DNA from: an uncultured Bryobacteraceae bacterium
Lineage (GTDB): Bacteria > Acidobacteriota > Terriglobia > Bryobacterales > Bryobacteraceae
NCBI GenBank assembly: GCA_937924525.1
Contig: CALDSU010000007.1
Location: 124,001 to 188,000 of the forward strand
Direction: 5' to 3'
Length of the DNA stretch: 64,000 nucleotides
A program made the position numbers and the translations under genes. How positions within the stretch are numbered: the first letter of the stretch is position 1; the number at the start of each line of letters is the position of its first letter. Below are positions 1 through 8,508 of this stretch, piece after piece. The notes beneath the pieces were generated by a model. It was not told the DNA's origin. It saw nothing but the letters and a program-made list of their open reading frames with translations, and ran no database searches.

Positions 1-2937
1 GGCGTGAACTGGCGCGGATCGCCGGAAGTCTCTATCGCTGGATCGGGCGGGCGAGCCGCGGAAGTGATGATCGACGGCGCGAGCCTGATCATCCCTGAGT
101 CGGGCGGCGTGGTGTTCAACTTCCCGGCGGCGGAGATGTTCGGCGAGTTCAAACTGCTAAACGGCACCTACGACGCCGAATATGGCCGCTTTGGCGGCGG
201 CGTGCAATTGTTCATCACCAAGTCGGGCACCAACGACCTGCACGGCACCGGCTTCCTGAATCTGCGGCGCGATATCTGGAACGCGAACGCCTGGGCCAAC
301 AACGCCCGCGGGTTGGTGCGTCCCAAAGAACGGTTCAATGAACTCGGCGGCGCCGGTGGTGGCCCGATCTACATTCCCAAAGTCTACGACGGGCGGAACC
401 GCTCGTTCTGGTATCTGACCTATTCCAAGGACAAGCGGCCCATTTCGACGACCCCTGTGCTAAATTCCGTACCCACGGTCCTCATGAAACAGGGCAACTT
501 CAGTCAAGTATCGCAGTTGGTTTACGATCCGCTGACGACCTCAGGGAATACGCGAACGCCGTTCCCCGGGAATATCATCCCGCAGTCGCGATTCAGCAAG
601 ATTTCGCGGAACCTGATCGCAGCCATCCCGGATCCCACCCGTACGACGCTGATCCAGAACTTCGACTTCATCAATCGGAGCGTCTTCGACCGCTACATCT
701 GGAACTTGAAGTTCGATCACGCCATCACGCAGAACAACCGAGTTGCGTTCACCGTCACCAAGGAGAATTTCTCCGATAACCTCGAATCGGCCTTTCCTGG
801 ACCTCTGGGCCAAGGACTGCACGGCTTCCAAAGGCCCGATAACTGGCGCGTGAACCACGACCTCGTACCGAAACCGACCTTCCTGATCCACACGACGTTC
901 GGTTACTCGCGCACGCGACAGTTGTGGGATAACCCCTTCCAGAAGGGCGGGGCATCCCGCTTCGGCTTCCCCGGCATCACGGGCAATTCCGACGCCACCC
1001 CACGCATCCAGTTCACGGGCGCGGACGGGCTGAGCCCCTGGGGCGTGCAGGACGGCAAAGTGGCCAATGGGAGCCAGATCAACATCACTTACCAATTGAC
1101 GCAGGGCATGACGTGGCTGCGAGGCAAGCACGAATTCAAGTTCGGCTGGGACCTCCGCCGGCTGCACACCACGTCGGACCCGGTGGACTTGGCCGGCACG
1201 AACGGCCGTTATGTGTTCGCTCGGGCCCAGACCGCGGTGCCGACCAACCTGGCCGGCACCGGCCATGCCTTTGCCAGCCTGCTGCTCGGCTTGCCGGACA
1301 CGGCGGACCGGGTCGCGCTGCCCGTGCTGATCGGCAACATCCGCTACGGCTATCACGCGGCGTATTTCCAGGACAACTGGCGGGTGACTCCCCGGCTCAC
1401 TCTCAATCTCGGCATGCGCTATGACGTGCCCATTGGCTGGCACGACAAATTCGGCGACATGTCGATGGTGGACGTGAAGCGGCCCAACCCCGCTGCCAAT
1501 GGCCTGCCGGGCGCGGTGGTGTTCGCCGGCAAAGGGGCGGGACGCACGGGCGACAAGCGCTTCTACCCGACCGATTGGTCGAACATTGGCCCCCGCGCCG
1601 GCTTCTCCTACCGGTTGTTGTCGAAGACGGTCCTTCGGGGCGGCTTCGGGATCTATTATCAGACGCTGGGCAACGGCGGCTGCGGCTGCCGGCTGGGTTT
1701 CTCGAACCCGATCACCCGTATCTCGGACGGTCTCGGCGGGGCGTTGCAGTGGGATGACGGCATCGCGCCGCCGCCCGGATTCCGGCCTCCGCCGCTGATC
1801 GATCCGACCGTCGGCATCCACGCCGGCGACATGGATGTGATGGGGCCCAACTTCGGCAAAGCTCCTCGTATCTACACCTGGAGTTTCAATATCCAGCATG
1901 AAGTGAAGAGCTTCCTGATTGATGTGGCGTATGTGGGCAACCGCGGCCGGGGCTTGAACTCCACCATCGAGCTGAACCAGTTGCCGGTGAGCAGGCTGGA
2001 ATTGGGCTCGCTGTTGCAGCAGCGGATCGATTCTCCGGCCGTGGTCGCGGCGGGCTTCACCAAGCCCTACCCGAGCTTCCCCAACAACTTCACGCTGGCG
2101 CAGGCCCTGCGCCCGTACCCGCAGTACTTCGGCGTGCTCGACCGCAACAGCGGCCTGGGCCGGACGTGGTACGATTCGCTGCAAACCAAGTTCGAACGGC
2201 GCTTCGGCGCGTGGCAGATGATGGCCGCCTACACGTGGTCGAAGTCGCTGGGCGCCAACCACTACCGGCAGATCTTCAGCCAGCACTTCAACGTCGGGGC
2301 GCAGGACGCCTACAACCCCGACGATATGAAGGCGATGCTGCCCTTCGATCAGCCGCACGTGTTCAATTTCCTGAACTCGTATGACCTGCCGTTCGGCAAA
2401 GGCAAGAAGCTGCTGAATACCGACAACTTCCTGGCGAACCTGCTGATCGCCAACTGGAACATCGGCGCGATCGTGCAGTACCGTTCGAGCGTGCCGCTCC
2501 AGATTTCCGCGCCCAACACCCTCGGGACCGGCGTGCTGTTCAGCCGGCTGAAGAAGGCCAACCGCGGTCCGGCGCCGATCCGGACGGGCGTGGACCGCAC
2601 CACGCTCGATCCGAACGACCCCAACGTGCGTTGGTTCAACCCGAACGCGTACGTGCTGCCCGGCCAGTTCGAACTCGGCACGGCCGCCATTTATGATTCC
2701 GCGTTCCGCAATCCGCGGGTGCTCGAGGAGAACATCTCGATCGTCAAGCGGCTGAAGTTCCCGATCTCGCAGGACCGCAGCGCGGATATGATTCTCCGCG
2801 CAGACGGGTTCAACGTGTTCAACCGGACCAACTTCGGCGGCGTCGTCTCCGCGGTCGGCAATCCGAACTTCGGACGGCCCACGGGCCCGATGAGCAGCGC
2901 ACGCTTGATCACACTGGGATTGCGCGTCGAGTTCTGA
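1..2937 (+). CDS. TonB-dependent receptor, Oar-like (5' truncated by window edge)
   Basis: Outer-membrane beta-barrel receptor, entering the window already inside the plug domain. The first visible residues include a 'VMIDGASL' plug motif and the 'DAEYGRFGGGVQL' segment that in this family ends the plug. The remaining ~900 residues are barrel strands with family landmarks such as 'FVVTKSGTN'-type, 'YFQDNWRVTPRLTLNLGMRYD' and 'TWSFNIQHEV' patterns. It ends with 'LITLGLRVEF', a C-terminal Phe typical of outer-membrane barrels. By family, these large acidobacterial receptors carry an N-terminal carboxypeptidase-regulatory domain, which would lie upstream of the window. The ligand is unknown; a carbohydrate or peptide oligomer is an inference from the family. 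The reading frame is open from base 1, so the true start is not visible. A strong hairpin follows the stop codon directly. Confidence 0.9.
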   Translation, partial: GVNWRGSPEVSIAGSGGRAAEVMIDGASLIIPESGGVVFNFPAAEMFGEFKLLNGTYDAEYGRFGGGVQLFITKSGTNDLHGTGFLNLRRDIWNANAWANNARGLVRPKERFNELGGAGGGPIYIPKVYDGRNRSFWYLTYSKDKRPISTTPVLNSVPTVLMKQGNFSQVSQLVYDPLTTSGNTRTPFPGNIIPQSRFSKISRNLIAAIPDPTRTTLIQNFDFINRSVFDRYIWNLKFDHAITQNNRVAFTVTKENFSDNLESAFPGPLGQGLHGFQRPDNWRVNHDLVPKPTFLIHTTFGYSRTRQLWDNPFQKGGASRFGFPGITGNSDATPRIQFTGADGLSPWGVQDGKVANGSQINITYQLTQGMTWLRGKHEFKFGWDLRRLHTTSDPVDLAGTNGRYVFARAQTAVPTNLAGTGHAFASLLLGLPDTADRVALPVLIGNIRYGYHAAYFQDNWRVTPRLTLNLGMRYDVPIGWHDKFGDMSMVDVKRPNPAANGLPGAVVFAGKGAGRTGDKRFYPTDWSNIGPRAGFSYRLLSKTVLRGGFGIYYQTLGNGGCGCRLGFSNPITRISDGLGGALQWDDGIAPPPGFRPPPLIDPTVGIHAGDMDVMGPNFGKAPRIYTWSFNIQHEVKSFLIDVAYVGNRGRGLNSTIELNQLPVSRLELGSLLQQRIDSPAVVAAGFTKPYPSFPNNFTLAQALRPYPQYFGVLDRNSGLGRTWYDSLQTKFERRFGAWQMMAAYTWSKSLGANHYRQIFSQHFNVGAQDAYNPDDMKAMLPFDQPHVFNFLNSYDLPFGKGKKLLNTDNFLANLLIANWNIGAIVQYRSSVPLQISAPNTLGTGVLFSRLKKANRGPAPIRTGVDRTTLDPNDPNVRWFNPNAYVLPGQFELGTAAIYDSAFRNPRVLEENISIVKRLKFPISQDRSADMILRADGFNVFNRTNFGGVVSAVGNPNFGRPTGPMSSARLITLGLRVEF

Positions 2938-2965
2938 CGCGCGGCGCCAACGGCATACCTTTCGG

Positions 2966-3004
2966 CGAACGGCCGGTCCTGCGGGACCGGCCGTTCGTCT
3001 TTTG
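2966..3004 (+). terminator. Rho-independent terminator of the TonB receptor gene
   Basis: A perfect 14-bp stem (2966-2979 with 2984-2997) closes a 4-nt loop and is followed by TCTTTT. It lies 28 nt after the receptor stop codon. Confidence 0.9.
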
Positions 3005-3044
3005 CGAGGGAGCTCGCCTATGAATGGGCTCCAGGGATCGATCG

Positions 3045-3414
3045 ATGTCCGCCGCTCTTCCGACGCCGCCCGCGCGGCGCCCCTTCGCACAAACGCTGGA
3101 CGCGCCAGGAGATAGACGTCCTGCTCGACGCGGGCTTGCTCGCGGGCCAGCGTGACGAGCTGACCGAGGGGGAGCTGATCGACCAGATGGGTCAGAAGCC
3201 TCCGCACGCGTATGCGATGCGCATGCGGAACCGCCGCCGGGTCGAGGTCTTCGGGGCCGGCTACGTGCAGCGCCAGCTCCCGGTGGAAGTCGCGGAACCG
3301 GACCGGGAGCACAGCGCCCCGCAACCGGATCTGGCCGTGCTGAACCTGCGCGCCGGAGACGCCATTCCGCGTCCGGGACTTCCTGGCTTGACTACAGCGT
3401 CCGGGTCACTTTAG
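3045..3414 (+). pseudogene. Uma2-family endonuclease remnant, frameshifted and 3'-truncated
   Basis: Uma2 (DUF820) proteins are PD-(D/E)XK-type nucleases present in many copies in Bryobacterales and Cyanobacteria. From ATG 3045 the frame reads 'MSAALPTPPARRPFAQ'. Homology then continues one frame over as 'RWTRQEIDVLLDAGLL', then 'ELTEGELIDQMGQKPPHAYA', 'VFGAGYVQRQLPVEVAEPDRE' and 'PQPDLAVL'. Removing one A from the AAA run at 3091-3093 fuses the two frames seamlessly ('PFAQRWTRQEID'), so a single-base insertion explains the break. After about 3350 the homology stops. The catalytic C-terminal half is missing and the open frame simply runs into the convergent SIS gene. No function is expected. 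Alternatively the frameshift is a sequencing error, but the missing C-terminus would remain. Confidence 0.75.
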
Positions 3415-4432
3415 TCAGCGTCCGCGGCTGATCCGGGTTCAGCCCCTTTTGCGTCGCCAGACAAGCGGCGAACAGTTGCGCCGGAATGATGTAGGGTATC
3501 GGCGTGTACCGTTCTTCCAAGCGCAAGGGCAGATGAATCATCCGCGAGCCCGCGGCGCCCACTTCGCGATTGGCCAGATCGGAAATCAGCAGCGTCTCGG
3601 CTCCCAGCCCCTGCACCTTCGCGATCAGTTCTTGCATCGCCGCCCAGGTCACGCCGGAGGGCGCGAACAGGAACACCGGAAACGCGGATTCCACCATCGC
3701 GATGGGACCGTGCAGAAAATCCGCCGAGGAAAACCGCTCCGCCACCACGTAGCACGTCTCCATCAGCTTCAGGGCGAACTCATAAGCGTTCGCGTAATTC
3801 AATCCGCGCCCGACCACCACGGCGTGGTCCATGAACCGGTAGCGCTCGCTGAGCCCGGCAATCACGGGCTCGATTTCCAGCGCGGCCGCTGCCTGCTCCG
3901 GCAGACGGCGCAACTCCTCCGGAGAGACGGGAGCCCCGAGGGCGTACGCCAGCAGGTACATCAACAGCAACTGGCCGGTGTACGTCTTGGTGGCGGCCAC
4001 GCTCTTTTCGCGGCCTGCCCGCACGTGAAGGACATGCTCCGCTAAGCCCGCCAGGCTGCTCCCGGGCTCATTGGTCACGCCAATGGTGAGCGCGCCTTGC
4101 GCCCGCGCCCGCTCGACCACCAGGTTGGTGTCCGTCGATTCGCCGGACTGCGAGATGCCCACCACCAGCGCCTCCCGGTAGTCCAGCCTGGCTCCGTACA
4201 GCGTGTGAATCGAAGGCGCCGCCAGCGAAACGGGAATCCCCGTGGCGATCTCCAGCAAATACCGCCCGAACATCGCGGCGTTGTCCGAGGTGCCCCGCGC
4301 CGCCAGGACGATCAGGCGCGGTCGCCGCTGTCCGATCAACTTCCGCAGCCGCTCGATTTTCCTGAGTTCCGACCGCAGCGTCCGTTCGAGCACCTGCGGC
4401 TGCTGCCGGATCTCCTTCAACATCAGGGACAT
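3392..4432 (-). CDS. SIS-domain sugar-phosphate isomerase/deaminase (GlmS C-domain/NagB-II type)
   Basis: Cytosolic protein of 346 aa built of two SIS domains, the fold that binds phosphosugars. SIS-1 (about residues 35-165) has 'LAARGTSDNAA' and the phosphate-binding 'SQSGEST' at 94-100. SIS-2 (about 200-330) ends with 'GLNPDQPRTLTKVT', a tail shared with GlmS isomerase domains and NagB-II deaminases. There is no N-terminal glutaminase domain, so it is not glucosamine-6-phosphate synthase. Conversion of glucosamine-6-P or a related amino sugar phosphate is the likely role, substrate unproven. Start: a GGAGGGG tract abuts ATG 4432 very closely; the second ATG at 4423 ('MLKEIRQQP', three codons in) has a longer spacer and matches usual N-termini, so either may be used. 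It is convergent with the Uma2 remnant and divergent from the small RHH gene. Confidence 0.85.
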   Translation of the reverse strand: MSLMLKEIRQQPQVLERTLRSELRKIERLRKLIGQRRPRLIVLAARGTSDNAAMFGRYLLEIATGIPVSLAAPSIHTLYGARLDYREALVVGISQSGESTDTNLVVERARAQGALTIGVTNEPGSSLAGLAEHVLHVRAGREKSVAATKTYTGQLLLMYLLAYALGAPVSPEELRRLPEQAAAALEIEPVIAGLSERYRFMDHAVVVGRGLNYANAYEFALKLMETCYVVAERFSSADFLHGPIAMVESAFPVFLFAPSGVTWAAMQELIAKVQGLGAETLLISDLANREVGAAGSRMIHLPLRLEERYTPIPYIIPAQLFAACLATQKGLNPDQPRTLTKVTRTL

Positions 4433-4531
4433 CCCCTCCAGTTTAAACCCGGCGCAGATTTTCGGTGCTGCTGTGCGGAGAATGCCCGGCCCAACCGGCG
4501 CTGAACACCGGCAGCCTGTATCCGTAGGCCG

Positions 4532-4714
4532 ATGGCGGAACGCAAGTCCTTCCTGTTGCGGACCGACGAGAAAACGCTCGAAGCGTGGAAGCGGTGGGCG
4601 GACGACGAGTTGCGCAGCGGGAACGGGCAGATCGAGTACCTGCTGCGAAGGGCGCCCAAGGATGCCGGACGAGCCAAGGATGTGGGTGAAATGCCCCGCG
4701 ATGCGGGCTCCTGA
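4532..4714 (+). CDS. Small Arc-like ribbon-helix-helix protein
   Basis: A 60-residue basic/acidic protein beginning 'MAERKSFLLRTDEKTLEAW' and continuing 'KRWADDELRSGNGQIEYLLRRA'. The pattern is one short beta strand (SFLLRTD) followed by two helices, with the 'RS-NGQIE-LL' second helix typical of Arc/MetJ-like ribbon-helix-helix DNA-binding proteins. This kind of stand-alone protein is common in acidobacterial genomes and is often labelled Arc-family or antitoxin-like. No toxin gene is next to it: the upstream gene is divergent and the downstream one is metabolic. It probably represses its own or a neighbour's promoter in the 100-bp divergent region before it, which is inference. The C-terminal 15 residues (from about 'KDAGRAK') look unstructured. 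Confidence 0.7.
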   Translation: MAERKSFLLRTDEKTLEAWKRWADDELRSGNGQIEYLLRRAPKDAGRAKDVGEMPRDAGS

Positions 4715-4863
4715 GGCCCGGCAGGGCGCCGGCGCCGGGTGAATTGACTCCCCCGGGGCAGCGCCGCAGGGCCTTTCTTATGTTTCGCATGCGAACCTTC
4801 CCCGGGCGGCGGGCGGCAAGTGGATCACAGCTTGCTACTTCCGGAGGGAGAGGTCGCGCCGAT

Positions 4864-7140
4864 ATGGACAAGACTCGTGTCAAACGCAACCCGAAACTGC
4901 CCCGGCAAGTGTTGCCTCTGCTAGACCCCCCCGAGCGGCAGGGACCGAGAGAAGTCGCCTGTGGCTTCCAGACCGAGCAAGCCCGCCAGGAGGCGCTGCG
5001 CTGCCTGGATTGTCGCGATCCCAAGTGTATTGACGCCTGCCCCATTCAAACGGATATCCGTGGCTTCATCGCCAAAGTGGTGGACGGGGACTACCTGGGC
5101 GCCTACCGGGTGCTGGAACAAACGAATCCGTTTCCGGGGATCTGTGGCCGGGTTTGCCAGCACGAACTGTATTGCGAGAAATCCTGTCTGCTGGGAAAAA
5201 AACTCGAATCGGTGGCGATCGGCTCGCTCGAGCGGTTCGTGGCGGACTTCCACCGGGAGTTCGGACCGAAGGACGAACGGATCGAGATGCCCGAGCCAAA
5301 CGGCTTGCGTGTGGCGCTGGTAGGCAGCGGTCCCGCCTCGCTGATGTGCGCCAACGACTTAGCCCGCAAAGGCTATCACGTGACGGTGTTCGAAGCGCTC
5401 CATGAGCTGGGCGGCGTGCTGGCCTATGGCATTCCGCCGTTCCGGCTGCCGCGCGAGATCATCCAGGAAGAGATCGGGCGGCTGCGGAGCCTCGGCGTCG
5501 AGTTCCGCACTAACTTCATCGTAGGCCGGACGCAAACCGTGGAGGAGTTGTTCGAGGAAGGCTACGCGGCGATCTTTGTGGGGACCGGCGCGGGGTTGCC
5601 GTACCTGCTCGGCATCCCCGGCGAGAATCTGATCGGCTGCTACACGGCGAATGAGTTCCTGACCCGCATCAACCTGATGCACGCCTACGAAGACACCGCG
5701 GACACGCCGGTGCGCGTGGGTGCGCGAACGGTGGTGATCGGGGGCGGCAATTCGGCGATGGATGCCGCGCGCTGGGCCAAGCGGTTCGGCAGCGACACGA
5801 CCATCCTGTTCCGGCGCGGGCGCGCGGAGTTGCGCGCGCGGCTGGAGGAGATCGAGCACGCCGAGGAAGAGGGCGTGCGGTTCGAGTTTCTGGCGGCGCC
5901 GGTGCGGCTGATCGGCGATGGCGAAAACCGGGTGGCGGCGATGGAGTGCATCCGCATGCGGCTGGGCGAGCCCGACGAGAGCGGACGCCCGTCGCCGATT
6001 CCAATTCCGGGGTCCGAGTACCTCATCCCGGTGGAGACGGTGGTGGCGGCCATCGGGCAGGCGCCCAACCCTACGTTGCAGCGGGCTACGCCGCAGTTGC
6101 TGACCAAGCGCGGCAAAATCGTCATTGACGAGACCGGCAAGACGAGCATGGAAGGCGTCTACGCCGGCGGCGACGTCGTGCGGGGCGGTTCCACCGTCAT
6201 CCTGGCCATGAAGGACGGCCGGCAATCCGCGGCCGCGATTGACCGTGCTTTGCGCCGGCAATTCCCCGAGAATTTCCTCGAGCCCGGCTACGCGGCGGGG
6301 GTGACGTTTGATCCCGAGCTCGACCCGTTCCGCATTGTCCGCCGCCGGGCGCTGACGCCGGAAATCACCCGGTTTGAAATTCACGCGCCCCGCATCGCGG
6401 CCAAGTGGCGGCCCGGTCAGTTCGTCATTGTCCGGCCCACGCCGGAGAGCGAGCGAATTCCGCTGACGCTGGTCGACAGCCACGCCGACACCGTCACCCT
6501 GATCGTGCAGGCGATCGGCAAAACCACGCGGGTGATGGCGGCGCTGCCGGAGGGCGCGGCTTTGGCGGATGTGCTCGGTCCCCTCGGGCGCGCCTGCCAT
6601 ATCGCCAAACTCGGCACGGTGATGTGCGTGGCGGGCGGCGTGGGTGTGGCTGAGGTGCTCCCGGTCGCGCGCGCGTTCCGCGAGGCCGGCAACCAGGTGG
6701 TGCTGTTGTGCGGCGCGCGCAGCAACGCCCACCGGATCCTGGACGAGGAACTGCGTCTGGCGGCCGACGATATGCGCTGGGCCACCGACGACGGTTCGTT
6801 CGGCTTCTGGGGCACTGTGGTCGACCTGATGCGCGCCTGGCGGGAGGAAAAGAACCTGGTCCCGGACCTGGTGCACGTGATCGGGCCGATTCCCATGATG
6901 AGCGCCGCGGCCAAGCTGACCCGCGAATGGGGCGCCCGGACCGTCGCCAGTCTGAACCCGATCATGGTCGACGGCACCGGGATGTGCGGCGGCTGCCGCG
7001 TTTCGGTGGGCAGCGAAGTCAAGTTCGCCTGTGTCGACGGCCCCGAATTCGACGCCCACGGCGTGGATTTCGACGAGCTCACGCTGCGCAATCGCGCGTA
7101 TCGAGACCGGGAAGCGCAAGCCTGTAAGATTGGCTTATAG
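4864..7140 (+). CDS. Fused NfnB-NfnA-type flavoprotein (NAD(P)H:ferredoxin transhydrogenase / glutamate synthase small-subunit-like)
   Basis: A 758-aa flavoprotein joining two proteins usually encoded separately. The N-terminal part (about 1-480) is NfnB/GltD-like. Its cysteine sets C47/C50/C55/C59 and C94/C98/C104/C108 can carry two [4Fe-4S] clusters, with E101 between them. An FAD motif 'GSGPAS' lies near 154 and an NAD(P) motif 'GGGNSA' near 293. The C-terminal part (about 483-758) is NfnA/PyrK-like: 'RPGQFVIVRP' for FAD, then 'VDGTGMCGGCR' and 'FACVDGPEF', giving D703, C708, C711 and C723 as [2Fe-2S] ligands, the Asp-plus-three-Cys pattern known for NfnA. In characterised Nfn the complex couples NADH, NADPH and ferredoxin by flavin-based electron bifurcation; whether this one does is inferred. 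The start at ATG 4864 follows GGAGGGAGAG. An upstream TTG at 4744 would add 40 residues without homology. Other known fusions put the NfnA part first; here it is last. Confidence 0.85.
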   Translation: MDKTRVKRNPKLPRQVLPLLDPPERQGPREVACGFQTEQARQEALRCLDCRDPKCIDACPIQTDIRGFIAKVVDGDYLGAYRVLEQTNPFPGICGRVCQHELYCEKSCLLGKKLESVAIGSLERFVADFHREFGPKDERIEMPEPNGLRVALVGSGPASLMCANDLARKGYHVTVFEALHELGGVLAYGIPPFRLPREIIQEEIGRLRSLGVEFRTNFIVGRTQTVEELFEEGYAAIFVGTGAGLPYLLGIPGENLIGCYTANEFLTRINLMHAYEDTADTPVRVGARTVVIGGGNSAMDAARWAKRFGSDTTILFRRGRAELRARLEEIEHAEEEGVRFEFLAAPVRLIGDGENRVAAMECIRMRLGEPDESGRPSPIPIPGSEYLIPVETVVAAIGQAPNPTLQRATPQLLTKRGKIVIDETGKTSMEGVYAGGDVVRGGSTVILAMKDGRQSAAAIDRALRRQFPENFLEPGYAAGVTFDPELDPFRIVRRRALTPEITRFEIHAPRIAAKWRPGQFVIVRPTPESERIPLTLVDSHADTVTLIVQAIGKTTRVMAALPEGAALADVLGPLGRACHIAKLGTVMCVAGGVGVAEVLPVARAFREAGNQVVLLCGARSNAHRILDEELRLAADDMRWATDDGSFGFWGTVVDLMRAWREEKNLVPDLVHVIGPIPMMSAAAKLTREWGARTVASLNPIMVDGTGMCGGCRVSVGSEVKFACVDGPEFDAHGVDFDELTLRNRAYRDREAQACKIGL

Positions 7141-7327
7141 GCCGGCCGCGGGTTCCGGCCGGAACGTTGCGCGCCCCCGGCTTGGGCGGGAGGGCGATGC
7201 GCGGCGCGACTTTCCGTTATGCTGGAGTTTCGGGTGAGTATGCGGCCGGCTGGCGCGTTCCGCCGGGAGTGAGGCGCGTGCCGGAGGTCGGCGGCGCGGG
7301 AAACGCTCGCCCTGTAGAGCCTGAACG

Positions 7328-8194
7328 ATGGAACCTGAAACGCCCGCTCCTGACGCTCACGCGGCCCCGGCGCTCACGCCCCTGCCCGCTCCGCCGCCTA
7401 GCAAGGCGTGGCAGCGGGTCCTGCTGGCCCGTCACGCCAAACGGCCCCATTCGCTGGACTACATCGAGCGGCTGTTCACGCACTTCCACGAGATCCACGG
7501 GGACCGCGCGTTCGCCGACGATCCGGCGATCGTGGCCGGCATGGGCTTCTTCGAGGAGCGTCCCCTGATGGTGGTGGCCGAGCAGAAGGGGCGCGACACC
7601 AAGCAGAAGCTGCTCCGCAACTTCGGCATGCCCAAACCGGAAGGGTACCGGAAGGCGTTGCGCGTGATGCAGATTGCCGCCAAGTTCGGGCGTCCGATCC
7701 TCACGCTGCTCGACACGCCGGGCGCCTACCCCGGCATCGACGCCGAGGAACGCGGCCAGGCCGAGGCGATCGCCCGCAACCTGCGCGAGATGTCCCGGCT
7801 CCCGGTGCCGGTAATCTGCGTCGTGATCGGCGAAGGCGGCAGCGGCGGCGCGCTGGCGCTGGGGGTGGGGAACTTCGTTTACATGATGGAGAACGCCGTG
7901 TACAGCGTGATCTCGCCGGAAAGCTGCGCCGCCATCATTTACCGGGACGCCTCCCGGGGAGAGGCGGCGGCGAACGCGCTGCGCCTTACCGCCGAGGACC
8001 TGCTGGAGTTTGGCTTGATCGACGGGATTATTCCCGAGCCGGGCGAAGGCGCGCACACCGATCCGGACGCCGCCGCCGGCGCGCTGCGCGAGACCCTGCG
8101 GTGGGCGCTGGATCAATTGACGCCCTTGACCGGAGCGCAACTGGTGGAGCACCGCTACGACAAGTTCCGCAAGATGGGCAACTTCTTTCTGTGA
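7328..8194 (+). CDS. accA: Acetyl-CoA carboxylase carboxyltransferase subunit alpha
   Basis: Carboxyltransferase alpha subunit (288 aa). With AccD it moves the carboxyl group from biotin to acetyl-CoA to give malonyl-CoA for fatty acid synthesis. The crotonase-like fold shows 'LARHAKRPHSLDYIERLF', 'IHGDRAFADDPAIV', 'GRDTKQKLLRNFGMPKPEGYRKA', 'DTPGAYPGIDAEERGQAEAIA' and 'IGEGGSGGALALGVG', followed by 'ENAVYSVISPESCAAI'. It is about 30 residues shorter than E. coli AccA. The usual N-terminal helical segment is replaced by a Pro/Ala-rich stretch of about 25 residues. accD is not in the window. The last 4 nt (GTGA) overlap the start of a small membrane-protein gene, suggesting coupled translation. 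ATG 7328 is the first start that keeps the conserved domain whole; no strong ribosome site precedes it. Confidence 0.95.
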   Translation: MEPETPAPDAHAAPALTPLPAPPPSKAWQRVLLARHAKRPHSLDYIERLFTHFHEIHGDRAFADDPAIVAGMGFFEERPLMVVAEQKGRDTKQKLLRNFGMPKPEGYRKALRVMQIAAKFGRPILTLLDTPGAYPGIDAEERGQAEAIARNLREMSRLPVPVICVVIGEGGSGGALALGVGNFVYMMENAVYSVISPESCAAIIYRDASRGEAAANALRLTAEDLLEFGLIDGIIPEPGEGAHTDPDAAAGALRETLRWALDQLTPLTGAQLVEHRYDKFRKMGNFFL

Positions 8195-8469
8195 AAAAAC
8201 ACGCTTTCTGGCTGGGAATGCTGTTTCTGGGGCTAGTGATCGGCGCGGTGGTGTACTCCACCATGGGCATTCAGGCGTACCGGGTGGAGGTCTGCGTCGA
8301 GTTTCAGGGCCGGTCCGCCTGCCGGACGGCCGCGGCGTCGACGGAGGAGCAGGCGCTGCGCGCCGCCAAGGAAAATGCTTGCGCGCTGGTGGCGTCCGGG
8401 GTCACCGACACCATCCAGTGCGGGTCGCACACCCCCCCGGCCAGCGTCCGGTGGCTGGCGCGCCCGTAG
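8191..8469 (+). CDS. Small single-span membrane protein translationally coupled to accA
   Basis: A 92-aa protein starting at a GTG that overlaps the accA stop codon (GTGA). The N-terminus has two lysines and then one hydrophobic segment ('FWLGMLFLGLVIGAVVY', about residues 6-22), so it is a membrane-anchored or signal-bearing protein. The ~65-residue tail contains four cysteines ('VCVEFQGRSAC', 'ENACALVASG', 'TIQCGSH'), which could form two disulfides outside the membrane. I do not recognise the family. Overlap with accA argues that it is a real gene and not chance, and it ends shortly before a convergent gene. No function is assigned. Confidence 0.65.
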   Translation: MKKHAFWLGMLFLGLVIGAVVYSTMGIQAYRVEVCVEFQGRSACRTAAASTEEQALRAAKENACALVASGVTDTIQCGSHTPPASVRWLARP

Positions 8470-8508
8470 CAGTTGCGCAACGAGTCCGGCGCGCCGGCCG
8501 GGCGACTT

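Noticed and set aside
541-3324. A 927-codon open frame antisense to the first TonB receptor
   Set aside because: Arginine/valine/histidine-rich composition with no domain; it is the usual open antisense frame of GC-rich coding sequence, and the plus strand encodes a clear receptor.
3136-3414. An independent 92-aa gene
   Set aside because: Its sequence is the middle of a Uma2 protein whose start is in another frame and whose end is missing, so it was treated as a pseudogene.
3392-4432. Glucosamine-6-phosphate synthase (GlmS)
   Set aside because: Only the two SIS domains are present; there is no glutamine amidotransferase domain with its N-terminal Cys.
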